Origin: Amoebophrya sp. A120
Lineage: Eukaryota > Sar > Dinophyceae > Syndiniales > Amoebophryaceae
Reading direction: 5' to 3'
DNA: 64,000 nt
Assembly (NCBI GenBank): GCA_905178155.1
Contig: CAJINV010000017.1
Location: forward strand, 1,403,290-1,467,289
Shown: in pieces, positions 1 to 11,300 of the stretch
How the letters are laid out: each line of letters opens with the position of its first letter
How positions within the stretch are numbered: position 1 is the stretch's first letter
Notes under the pieces: model-generated
What the model saw: only the letters and a program-made list of their open reading frames with translations
Database searches by the model: none
Told to the model about the DNA's origin: nothing
Made by a program: the position numbers and the translations under genes

Positions 1-3000
1 TGGATTTTCTGCTGGCCAGGAGCGCGTCGCAGCGTGAGATGGTGGTCGGGGATGAGTTCTTTGATCTGGGAGGTGTTTTCAACAGTGCGAAAAGAGGCAG
101 GGTGAATGTTGAAAGCCCGCCCATGGTCTTCACTCCCGGAGGTGGAAGGTCACACGGAATACGCAACAAGGACAATGTAATGAGTTACTTCCGACCGGCC
201 GCGGCCCGTGGTCCAGACGGCACGCCCTCCTCCATCCTGGAGCGCAGCGAAAGTCGGTTGCGGTTGAATCCCGACCCGTTTTCCGCGATGGACGACGACG
301 ACGGAGATCTTTTTCGCAACAGCTCCATGAACTCCCTAACGCCCGGGGCCGTTCCGTTCGACTTTCGTCCAGGCGAGATGAACTCGCAGTCGCTGCCCCC
401 GGTAAACTTCAACTCCACACAGGCATCCGAAATTGACCTTGCTGAGGGTGGAGATGCTGCAGGCGCGTTTTCAATTCACGGGGAAGATCAGGGCTTTGCT
501 GCGGGTGTGCTGGCGGGCGGAGGCGACTTTTGCGACGACTTTGAAGCTGGTGCCGGGGGAAATGTTGACGAAGACCGCCTCAGCACCGGTAGAAGTAGCT
601 TCGGGTTGAAATTCAACTTCAAGGATCCGGCAGCAGGAAGCGGAAGTCGAAGTGCGCACGGGCAGCAGCGGCCGCCTCAAAACGATGGTCGACAACAGAA
701 CCAACTGGACCCCCGCAGGATTTCCCGGCCCTCACCAAATGCAAACGAGCAGCTACTTCCAGATAGCATGCAAAGACGGCGGGACTTGTTCCACACGGTG
801 AAGAAATTTGAAGCCAAGGACAACCTTTTCCCCAAAGCCTCGCCGGTTACCGGTTTCCCCAACAACCTGCAGGACGAAAGCGGTCTCGCGTCGGGGAAGC
901 TGCGAAACAAAGGCAGCACATCGATGGACCAGCAGCAAGTACAACCGGGAACAGGGAAGCACCGGACGAAGAAGCAGAAACGACAGCGGAAACTGGAACT
1001 GCAGCAGCAGCGCGCGTTGAAGAACAAAAGCGCGCTGGTGCTGTCCGACGCTCAGCTAGAAGCTTGGCAGACGGAGGAGAACCGGCGGAAGATCACCCAC
1101 ACGTTGGTAGTCCGCCCGGAGATGGAAACTTCGCTGCGGTTCGGGGGGCCTTCTATTAGCACAGCTGGTGGTCCATCAGGCGTTCTTTCCTCGTTGTACT
1201 CCGCAGCGCATCTTCCGGGGAGCAAAGTCCTCCCAACCTGCACCAGTTTGTTGAAAAACCGGCCGAACGCGCGCCAATACGAGAAGTTTCGGACACAAAA
1301 ACACTTGTACTATCTCGATCACCCAGACTTGTTCGTCTCCGCCGAGCAGTTGCAGGACGGAGAGGAGGAATTGAAACACACTTTCGCACGCTGGTACACG
1401 GGCTTCCAGCAGGGAAAACCGCCCCTCGTTGGGAACAAGAATACGAAATCCATGCTCGATCTGGATCAGTTAGGATTGGTGTGGAACAAAGCGGCAGGGG
1501 TTGACGTGGCGAGACTGCAATTGTTGAAGCAGGGTGAAGGGGGTGTTGGTGGGCGTGAGTTTGTTAACCAAGGAGATGACAAGTGGGGTCGAAGCAGTTT
1601 TGGGGACAGAAACAGCGACTTCATCATTGACGACCACAATAACGATTACGACGCTCCTGGTAGTGCAGGAGCTCGCGCGCGATCAGTACAGAATCAAGAC
1701 ACGAACAGGAGCTTGGTTTCGCCCTCCTGTGTAGTTGACCAAGGCGGATTTGATATGACCGTACACGATGATGAAAAGCGGTCCCATTCTCCCCCGAAAA
1801 AGCGGATCTTTTCGGAGAAGTTGTTCGTGCCGAGCGAAATGGGCAGTCAGCCACCGGTGGTGGATGTCGAAATGAACAGTCAGCAACAAGTTCTTTCGGA
1901 TTTGCTGAAAAAAGGAAGGAACCACGATTTCGATTCCGAGCAAAATCGAGGTCGTCACCTTGCAAACGTGACGCCGGGCGCTGAACATCAGGAGGTTGTT
2001 CCTGGCGTAGGCGTTGATCAAGAGCGAAACAAAACCAGCAACAACGCCAGCCAACCCGACCGCATGCTGTTCAGCGCCAGAGCCTTCCGACCGGATGCTT
2101 TCGGTCATCAGTCCGGATTTCTGGACTCCCAGCGTGGCCTGTGTTCGCAACCCGACGCATCGTATTTCGTTTCGCAGCAAGACATGCCAGTGCAGCCCGA
2201 GTCTTCGCAGCACGGTATGATACTGGACGCACAGGCTCAGCGCGCTTTCCTCAACGAGGGAAATTTCTCCGGCAAAGACAGACCTCCACTTTCGCCGATT
2301 TTCTCCGACATAGGGTCTCGATCTGTAGTTGGCGGTGCAGCCGCTGGGGGTTCAGAGAGAAGTGGACGCAGCGGGTCTCCTGTGCGAGGGGACGAGGTTC
2401 TTCCCAGGAACCAGCAGAACAGTGCGCCGCTGTTCTCCTCCGCAGCTTTCGAACCTGGGAGCCTGGTTCCGAGCGCGGAGCCCGTGTCCGATAGGAAAGA
2501 AGTAGAAAGAGTTGCGGGAAACCAGGCTGTTGTTCACAACTACAGCAACAAGATGGAAGAAAGTCAAGACCTCCAACTCCACTTCGAGAACGAGCCAGGA
2601 GAACATGATAGAGGTGAATTGCGAGGTCGCAGTCCCTTGCGCAGGTCACAACCGTCCTCGTTGATACCACAGTATAATCAAGAGGCGCGTGCTGTCAGCA
2701 GCGGGGATGGTTGCTCACCGAAGGAAGGCGGCGGAAGAGGAGTGGTCCATCTAGTACTATCTGGCGATCGAAGACCAGACCAACTGATAGCTCCTGCCCA
2801 TCAGCAGCATGATCATGTTGAGCAGACGCGTCTATCGGCTGCCGGCGCTCGCGGGCCTCCACACCGACGCGGCAGCTTTGGCCAGGTAATCACCTCCGCG
2901 GCGCAGAATTTGATCCCGGGAACGGCTGCTCGAAGGAGATTCAACATCGCGGCGGACCATCAACCACGACGAGCAAGCCGAGATATGAGCAATGATGGAG

Positions 3001-4148
3001 CTGATTTTGAAGACCTGTCTCCGAACCAAATTGCGGACCAGCAGAACTTTTACATTCCCTCGCCCGGGTTTCTTTCCGCGGACAAATTGTCGCAGCGAGA
3101 CGATGAGGAGCAAGCGTCCTCCGGTCGTGGAGGGCCAGCACGGGAGCAGCAACAGGGTGGCACCAGGAGCCTCTTGAAAGGAAATGCACGACAAGGGGAA
3201 GTATCAGCAGCAAAGATGATAAGTCCGCAACAAGCACCTGGTGCTGCAGAAGCAAACGCGCAGCTGCGACAGCTTGACCATCGTGAAGAAGATGCTAATA
3301 TCGATTTGATTCGCGACAGAAGATCGTCGCAGTTTCAACGCAGAAGCTTCGCCCTGTGGCGGAATTCGCCTGCTGGGCGGGGTCTTCATGATTTTAACAT
3401 CAGCGGGCCGGAACTGGAGGAAGAGCAGCTTGTTGTCGACGCAGAAATCATGAACAACGTCGGTTCACGACAGGAGCAAGCTTCAGCTGCGTCAACATCA
3501 CAAATAAACATGCAGAGCAACCCCCGCAAAAGTAGAGCATCGGGAGGAGGAGCCGAAAGAACGCCGGGGGGCCGCTCCATTCATCTCCAGAAGAAAACGC
3601 GAGGGGGAGACGTCGAAAATGAAGCAGATGCTGGTGGTCATGATGCGCCTCCCTTTGATGTGCAGCACGAAGGTGCGCACGATGATGTCGTCCCTCAGGA
3701 GCATTTTTTGGATGAAGGCACAGCTTTCGACCACCAGGAAGGCGGCGGTGCCGACAACTACATCAGCCAGGTAGATTTTATGAATTATCCCACGCCCGGC
3801 GGTAACCACTCCCTTCCGTCCTCCTCACCGTCGCTAAAATTCAACTTTCTTCCCGGAAAACCCAAAAACCCAGTAATTCACCGACCCCAGCACGAAAACA
3901 AGCTGGCGAAATTTCTGGGCGAAAACCCGCCGCCGGTACTGCTGGAAAAGTTTTTGACCACGGATACGGAAGATGCCGATAATTGCGGACTTACCAGAAC
4001 TTGTGATGCGGAGTTCGCAGCGCTCGCGTTTTACGAGTTGCTCGAGCTGCGAACGGAGGGCAAGGTGGAAGTAGAACAAGAAGTCGCTTACTGCGATATT
4101 CAGATTTTACCATCACCACTCGGAAGTGCGGGCGGGTTTAATTTGTGA
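1..4148 (+). CDS. RAD21/SCC1/REC8-type cohesin kleisin, C-terminal part (5' end outside window)
   Basis: The reading frame is already open at the left edge (codons run from base 3). The first ATG inside is at 39 and the stop ends at 4148, so this is the 3' part of a longer gene. The last 90 or so residues look like the winged-helix C-terminus of RAD21/REC8 kleisins, which binds the SMC1 head: a segment with NKLAKFLGENPP, then AALAFYELLELRTEGKV, EVEQEVAYCDIQI and a proline turn. In human RAD21 the same place has an AxxFYxxLVLK stretch and a QEEPYxDI motif. Everything upstream is disordered and Ser/Gln/Arg/Gly-rich, as expected of the separase-cleaved linker. The N-terminal kleisin domain that would bind SMC3 is not in view. 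RAD21 and REC8 cannot be told apart here. The identification rests on the C-terminus only. Confidence 0.68.
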   Translation, partial: DFLLARSASQREMVVGDEFFDLGGVFNSAKRGRVNVESPPMVFTPGGGRSHGIRNKDNVMSYFRPAAARGPDGTPSSILERSESRLRLNPDPFSAMDDDDGDLFRNSSMNSLTPGAVPFDFRPGEMNSQSLPPVNFNSTQASEIDLAEGGDAAGAFSIHGEDQGFAAGVLAGGGDFCDDFEAGAGGNVDEDRLSTGRSSFGLKFNFKDPAAGSGSRSAHGQQRPPQNDGRQQNQLDPRRISRPSPNANEQLLPDSMQRRRDLFHTVKKFEAKDNLFPKASPVTGFPNNLQDESGLASGKLRNKGSTSMDQQQVQPGTGKHRTKKQKRQRKLELQQQRALKNKSALVLSDAQLEAWQTEENRRKITHTLVVRPEMETSLRFGGPSISTAGGPSGVLSSLYSAAHLPGSKVLPTCTSLLKNRPNARQYEKFRTQKHLYYLDHPDLFVSAEQLQDGEEELKHTFARWYTGFQQGKPPLVGNKNTKSMLDLDQLGLVWNKAAGVDVARLQLLKQGEGGVGGREFVNQGDDKWGRSSFGDRNSDFIIDDHNNDYDAPGSAGARARSVQNQDTNRSLVSPSCVVDQGGFDMTVHDDEKRSHSPPKKRIFSEKLFVPSEMGSQPPVVDVEMNSQQQVLSDLLKKGRNHDFDSEQNRGRHLANVTPGAEHQEVVPGVGVDQERNKTSNNASQPDRMLFSARAFRPDAFGHQSGFLDSQRGLCSQPDASYFVSQQDMPVQPESSQHGMILDAQAQRAFLNEGNFSGKDRPPLSPIFSDIGSRSVVGGAAAGGSERSGRSGSPVRGDEVLPRNQQNSAPLFSSAAFEPGSLVPSAEPVSDRKEVERVAGNQAVVHNYSNKMEESQDLQLHFENEPGEHDRGELRGRSPLRRSQPSSLIPQYNQEARAVSSGDGCSPKEGGGRGVVHLVLSGDRRPDQLIAPAHQQHDHVEQTRLSAAGARGPPHRRGSFGQVITSAAQNLIPGTAARRRFNIAADHQPRRASRDMSNDGADFEDLSPNQIADQQNFYIPSPGFLSADKLSQRDDEEQASSGRGGPAREQQQGGTRSLLKGNARQGEVSAAKMISPQQAPGAAEANAQLRQLDHREEDANIDLIRDRRSSQFQRRSFALWRNSPAGRGLHDFNISGPELEEEQLVVDAEIMNNVGSRQEQASAASTSQINMQSNPRKSRASGGGAERTPGGRSIHLQKKTRGGDVENEADAGGHDAPPFDVQHEGAHDDVVPQEHFLDEGTAFDHQEGGGADNYISQVDFMNYPTPGGNHSLPSSSPSLKFNFLPGKPKNPVIHRPQHENKLAKFLGENPPPVLLEKFLTTDTEDADNCGLTRTCDAEFAALAFYELLELRTEGKVEVEQEVAYCDIQILPSPLGSAGGFNL

Positions 4149-5315
4149 GAAGATACGGCCAGCACGGGCTTCGTTACCGTTGGCGTTGTAGTTATACACT
4201 CGGAAGTACTAGTAGGAGCTGGTTTGTCGTGCCGGTATTTGCTTGTGTCTGTGTTGAGCACACCGAAGCTATATCAAAAAAATTGATGATAATTTTAACT
4301 AAAAAAAACTTTCTGGACATGGTTGAGCTGAAATTTGACGTATTTTGTCCTGAGAAAAATTCAACATCACGTAGACAGCAATAGATAGACGTAGACAGCA
4401 ATTTGAGATTTTTCAGTTCTTGAGTTTGTTACTTAGCCGAAGATCAATTATACGCAGAACAATGGGTAGGTCCCTGCACCTACTGCTAGAGCCGCCTCGG
4501 CCTCGAAACTGCTAAATATAATGAAACTAGTTACACCAGACAGAGTATCCGTGTACAACTCTTCCGTCCCTATTCATCACCACCCAGAATGAAATTGTAT
4601 GGACACTGAAGAAAACCTGTCAGGTTTTCTGAAGTTGAAATTGTATTCACCATGTATCGATTGTGCTCTAACGCCTGACAACCTCAAGCAATTGATTTGC
4701 GGAGTTTGTTTTATTATCCCGATGCCGCCTCTCTCCTTAACTCGTGCGTGTTGGCATTGTTTACACTTTCGCGGCGACTACAGGTGAAGGTGGTCGCAAA
4801 CAGTAAAAAACACAGCTTTTCGTGCTTGGTCCGGTCGTGTCGTTACGTGTCGTTCTTTCGTCAGCGATGTCGTCCATTGAAAGTTTTGGTCGTTCAGACC
4901 GTTCATCGTCGTTCATGTGCTCATCGTCTACTCCTTACAAAAGATAGCATTTTAGAGTCAGGATCATGTCCCTCAATGATTGTTCGACGACGTTGCAGTG
5001 TCATTACATACAGATGATACAGTTCGTGCAAAAATTTATGAGAGCAAGAACTCCACACGGCACTTCTGCACATCGGTCGCTAGTACGTACTTCATCGTGG
5101 TGCTGTGTGTTCTACGCAGCTGTCGTGGTTGATGTCGCTTTGTTCACTAACCAACTACTACTCAGGACCCCAATCAAAAATGTATTTATCTATCACTGTA
5201 GTGCATTTCACTTTACTATGACCATGACCTTGCCTTCAGCTCCTTTTCGAGAAAAGCGCGCGATTTAGGGAACTAATTTGAGTAGCTCACCCCCGCAACA
5301 TTACAAACCGGAGCC
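4149..5315. other. Intergenic spacer
   Basis: AT-rich spacer of about 1.2 kb between two plus-strand genes. It holds short spurious frames only. I see no RNA gene, no clear repeat and no recognisable promoter motif. Confidence 0.6.
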
Positions 5316-8300
5316 ATGGCGTCCGATCTGCTCAATTTCGACGTGGAGATGGATGCCCTCTTCGAAGAGGAGCAATTCGAACGCAAGGGGGATTTCTGCT
5401 TACGGATTTACGCTTTATCCGAATTGACCAGTCTGGACACGCTCGCAAGGCTACGGACCTGCGTAAAGACCCTCGACGAGAAAGACATGCCCGACAAAAC
5501 CATGGTCACGCTGAGCGGCGTTTCGGGTGGCGCGTTGCAGTTTCTGCTCGATAAGGGAACCAGTTGGGTGGACATTGTTTCGCGGGAAGTGAAGGACAAG
5601 GGGAACAAGAAGAAAGACCAAGCTGCCGTCGAAGACGATAAGGATACTAAAGCAGGCTCATCTACTTCCTTAGTTCCGGGGGGCGATGAAAGTGAAAACA
5701 AGGACAAACCACCGAAGACTATTCGTGAGGAATACGACCCGACCGAGGGAGAAGCAGGCCTCCTGAACGACACGACAAGGGGGCTACTTCGGAGTAAGAA
5801 ACCACGGAAGTCGAAGTCCGCTTCCCCGGACATCGGCGACAAACACAACCGCGAGAAAAGGAAAAAAGACAAAAAAGAGAAACAAATCAAGCCGGAGTAC
5901 AGCGAGAATTTGTTCATCAACGAATCATTGTCCCCGCGCGCCAGGAAAAGAGATAAAATACTGTACGGAAAGGACGAGCTGGATTATGTGAAACCGGGCG
6001 TGTGTTTTGGCATCGTGAAGAAGGAAAAGAAAAGCATTCTGAAGCAGCCGCTGTCGACTACTAGTACTAGAGAAGATGCGAGCGGTCAAGGAGGAGGTCT
6101 TGAAGGGTTAAAAGAAGGCTTTGTAGAAGGCCAAGAGCAGCAGGATGATATAACACAGACAGGCACGACAACTTCAACTACCGGAGATCAACATCAGCAG
6201 GGAAACCAGCCCCGCACGCCACCGCCCCAAGTTCGACAACTCCCGCTTTCGCCAACTGGAGCTACTAGTGCAACTGCGACTTCTGCCCCCCAGCAACCAG
6301 GTCAACATCTTCAAGAGCAGCAATCAGCTGAGGGGGTAACACTCCCCCCAATCAAGCAAGAGAAACCCCAGACACAGGAACAGATCGAGAAAACCATGCA
6401 GAAGGAGCTCGCAAAGGAAATGGCGAAGAAGCAACTTCTTAGCAGCAAATCCATCGTAGTGAAAGACACGAGTGAAAAGGCAATGCCGAAAGCCCCGACC
6501 TTCGGCGCTCGCGACAAGGCCGCGGCGATGGGACGCCCGATCACGCCGATCGGCGGAAATAGTACTAAAGACCAAAAAAGCGTCGAGTTTAAGGATTTAG
6601 ACGAGGAGGGGAGGCCAATTTCCGCCGGAAATTTCACCGGACAAGAACAAGCAGATAGCAAACCGAAGTACGACACAGAGACGCTGACCGACGTAGACAC
6701 GAGCTACTTGCACAAGGACTGGAACATGCAAGAAGCGGAGAAGGAGACGAAGAAGTTGGATAAGTTGAAACCGCAGCCGAAATTCGGGTACACGCACTTG
6801 ATGTGCATGGGCGTCCACGAATTTCACCACGGGTTGCGGAATTTGGAAACGTGCATCGAGAGCTACTTGCGGAACACCACCCACAACGCAAACGCCGTTA
6901 TGTTGAACAGCAATTTGCGGTGCAGGGAGGGAGGCGTGTTTGATTCGCCCGTGAACATTCTGCCGAAATACCACGTGGAAACCGTCGGCCCCGCGGGTTT
7001 CCGGATTGGGTTTCTAGGATTGGTCACCCCGGATACGAGGTTTTGTGCGTTGTCCACCGAGGTGAGCAAAAGGTCCGCAGTGACCATGACGGCGACCAGC
7101 ACTAGTCCGGCGGTGCGGCTACTGACAAGTGGGAGAGGGAGTTTTCTGAACAGCAGGGGTGCTGATGGAGATCAAACGGAGGACGAATCGAAGGCGACCA
7201 ACGAACTACTTTCCAGCACGGTGCTCGACCAATCGCCGGAAGAGGTGACCACGTCGCACGGCGGGAGTCTGTACCAGAAAAGACGAGGTGGGATGATGTT
7301 ACAACGCAGCAGCAGCACGTTATTGCAAGATATCGGCGAGGTGGGGAGTGTTGAGAACAACCCAAATTTGCGGTTGCAGCAGCCAGAAACCGGGGATCTG
7401 GCGGATATTGGCCGTGGTCCACCTAGTACAAGCGGAAAGCAAATCACGTTTTCCCCGAATTCGCCGAAGAGCCGGCGGATGATGTCACAAGACCAACGCC
7501 AGGGCTCGCTTGGGTTGGAAGAGGAGGACGGCGTGTTTTGGCTGCCCAACGACAAGAACCGGGGTAGAGGACAGGCTCCTCCCGCCTCCATGTCTGCCTC
7601 TCCAGGAGCACAGCAAGAGACTACTTATTCCACTACGCAAAGTAGACCTTCCGCAGACGTCGATAAGGCAGTAGACCATGGAGGTTCCAGCGCGGATTCC
7701 TACGTGAACCCACAGGAAGCGCCAACAGGCGGTAATAGGCCGATGACGCCGGACGACAACGCTTCGTCCTCCTCTCGGGGCAGAGACATCGCGGTGAGAA
7801 GGGGAGCTGCAGGTTTGGCGCCCAGCGTCAGTAGTGACCACAATTCCGCGGAGGGAAGCCAGGAACTGCAGCTGTCTGGCAGCGGACAGCAGCAGCTCAA
7901 CAGCGGACATCAAGGAGCTCCTGCTCGTGCGACAGAAGGGCAACATCAACCTTCTGCTGCAGCCGCAAAGACATCAAAGCGTGGCGCGTTCATGTCCTCC
8001 ATGCGGTCGGGGAGCTCCTTGAGCTTGGACGAGCCCCTGGATTTACCGGTGGACGCCGGCTCCGCCGACGGTGCGGACCGGATCAGCCAGGATATCGACG
8101 ACGGAGGGTTGGTGGAAAAACCCGCCGATGTTGTTCCGGCACAGGTTGGGGCGAAGCAGAAACGCTTACAGATGCGAGCGAGGAGTGGTAGCAGCATTCT
8201 AGATGAGCCGTTTGACCAAGAGATCGGAGGTGCGGTCCAAGAATCGCACGAGCAAGACAAAAAGCCAACCGGTGCCTCGTCAAAACGCCTACAGATGCGG

Positions 8301-11300
8301 GCAAGAAGTGGTAGCAGCATTCTAGATGAACCGTTCGATCAGGAGATCGGAGCGGGTGGCCCGGTTGAGCTGCAGCAGGAGCAAAGCAAAAAGCCAACCG
8401 GTGCAGCTTCGAAGCGTCTGCAGATGCGGGCGAGGAGTGGTAGTAGTATACTCGACGACCCGTTCGACCAAGAGATTGGTGCACAACAGGACCACCAGGA
8501 CATTGCAACTGCTGAGCCTAGTGCTCCTTCTGGCAATAAGACATTAAAACCCGCTCTTTCGGGTCAATCAAAACGATTGCAGATGCGTGCGCGGTCGGGG
8601 AGCAGTATTCTTGACGAGCCTTTCGACCAGGAAGTCGGAGCTGCGAAAGGGGACCAAGAAGAGCAGCTTTTCCCCGCGCGGCCAAGGATCTTCAAATCGA
8701 TCGAAGAAGCCTCCGACGAGGCGGACCAGGACTCGCGGTCCGCCGTGGATTCCGGGTCCGCAGCGCGGAGCGGCAAGCTGAAGCAGATCGAGTGGGCCAG
8801 TGACGTGCGCTTCGGCTCGGACGATGAGGACGCAAGAATGCAGCAGAAAGCTGGAACCGCAATTATCGGTACTAGTGCTGCTTCGAGGGGGCAGGGAAAC
8901 AAGCGGAAAATCTTCACGGCCGCGCGGTCCGGAAGCAGTTTGCTCGACGTACCATACGACTTAGAGATCGGCGTGGCGCCGGAGTTTATTCTGATGCAAC
9001 AGCAAGACACGGGTGCTGCTGGTTCAGGTTCTGCCACTGTTCCCTCTACACAGCAAAACGCGAAGCGGAGAATGTTTGGCACGGGGGCGACGCGGAGTGG
9101 CAGCAGTCTCGCGCTAGACGAACCCTACGACGTAGAGATCGGTGGTCCGGTACTGGGACCGCCAAATCAACCGCAGCAAGCCGCCGCTAAGCGCCGAGCG
9201 ATGATGCGGGCGCGCAGTGGCAGCAGTGTCTTGGACGAGCCGTATGATGTTGAAATAGGTGCGGCTGGTGTCGGTGCTGCAGCAGCTTTAACCAAGGCTG
9301 CTCTGGCCAAGAAGGCCACTTTCGACAGCATCCAAGAAGAGGACCAGGAGGACCGTCCGGGGAGCGCCCCCGGCGCAGCAGGAGGAGGAATGGTCTCATC
9401 TGGCCAACAGGCTACAACAGGAGCAGGAGCTCCTGGTGGAACGAAAAGCCGGCGCAGCGCATTTTTGACGAACAAGGCAACGCGGTCGGGGAGCAGTTTG
9501 CAGCTCGACGAACCATTCGACGTGGAAATCGACGAGGGACAGCCTGCTCTTGACAAAGACGCCGACGCCGGTGAACAGCCGACCCTTGGCGGAGGTGCAA
9601 GAAGGCGCGCGCTGTTCGACAAGCGCCGGTCCGGCTCCAGTGTGCTCGACGAACCCTATGACGAGGAGGTCGCGGCAGAACTACAAACGGGAGCAGACCA
9701 GCAAAAACCCTCCTCCTTTGCGAAGCGCGGGCGGATGTTGTCGGGTGGGCGCAGTGGGACTTTGTCGAATCTAGCAGAGATCGATGAGGGGGACGAGGAG
9801 CAGAGATCCACGGAAAGCAGTGGCCAGCAATCCGGGAAAAAACGGTTCGGACCCTCCAGGAGCATCGAGTGGGCCCCGGACGTGGTGTTTGATAAAGATA
9901 ACGCCGATGAACAAAACGGCGACAATACAGAACCAGGAGAACAGCAGCAGCTCTCTGGCCCGCCGGGAGGGAAGCGAAGGTCCTTCGCGGGCGCCACGAG
10001 AAGTAGCAGCAGTTTGATGTTGGACGACCCGTACGACGTTGAGATAGACCAAGGACAACTAGATGCAGCTGATGAGCTCACAACAACTACCGCGCCAAGG
10101 CAAGCCAGACCGAAGCAGGGGATGAAGTCCTTGCGCACGAGATCCGGCAGCAGTTTGATGCTCGATGAGCCGTATGATATCGAGGTTCTGGGCGGCGATC
10201 AGCCGCACAGCACCTCCAAACCATCCGTTGGCGAGACGAAGCGCTCGTCCTTTGGTCGACGCGCACAAACCGGTTCTTCCACCGCTTTGCAAAAAATCGA
10301 GGAGGGCAAAGACGAGGACCAAGAGTTCCTAGACGCTTTCGCCGACGAAACGGAAGAAGTTATCGGAGCTGCTGGCGTGTCGGGAACAAAACGAGGTGCG
10401 TTTCGTGTTTCCAAATCGATCGAATGGGCCGCAGATGTGCAGTTCGGGCAGCAGGAGGAGGACCGCGCTGGACAAGAAGAACTAGATGGCACGACAGTAT
10501 TAAACCCCGCTGCCGCCCGTAAACGGCGGTTCATGGCCGCGCGGTCTGGTAGCAGTCTTCTGGATGAGCCGTTCGATGTGGAAGTTCTGGAACATCAAGG
10601 GCCTTTGTCTGCTGCAGCGGCGGGGGGAATGAAGCAAGAGCAGCAAATGAAGCGAAAGAAGTTCATGTCAGCCAGGTCGGGCTCCTCTTTACTCGACCCG
10701 GCGTTCGATGAGGAGGTCCCTCTCGAGATCGGGGAGCTAGACACGCTTGCACCAGTCATGGATCCGAAAAAAGCTTCTGGTACTCAACAGCAGCAAATGC
10801 GCTCCAAAGCCTTCCGACAGGGAAGGTCCGGGAGCAGCTTGGCACTCGACGAGCCGTTCGAAGTCCTCGACGAGACGAAGGAGTTACAGGGTGTGGATTT
10901 CTTCCCGCTGTACCCAGTGAGAGAGGATACAGCGGAACAACAAACCACTCCCGGTCAACATCAGGATCGCAGACTCGCACCTATTCTGAAGAAAAAGCAG
11001 TCTGGGTCGACGCAGGACCAAGAATCCGCGAGTGACAGCATGTCGCAATCCAGTAAAATCCAGGGTGGTACGACCTCCGCCGAACAACAGAGCAAGTTGT
11101 TTGGTGCGCAGAACAACAAATCCTCTTCCTCCACCACCGGGGGCGGTCCACACGCGAAGATCTCCGCGGACCAGATTGGAACTGCCGATGATCAGGACCA
11201 GCCCTTGCTGGAATTCCAGGAAACCCGTTGCGCGGCCAATGAAGTCGTCGGGCAGGCGCTGAAACGGACCTCCGCCGTTGATGCGGTTATCGCGTTGACA

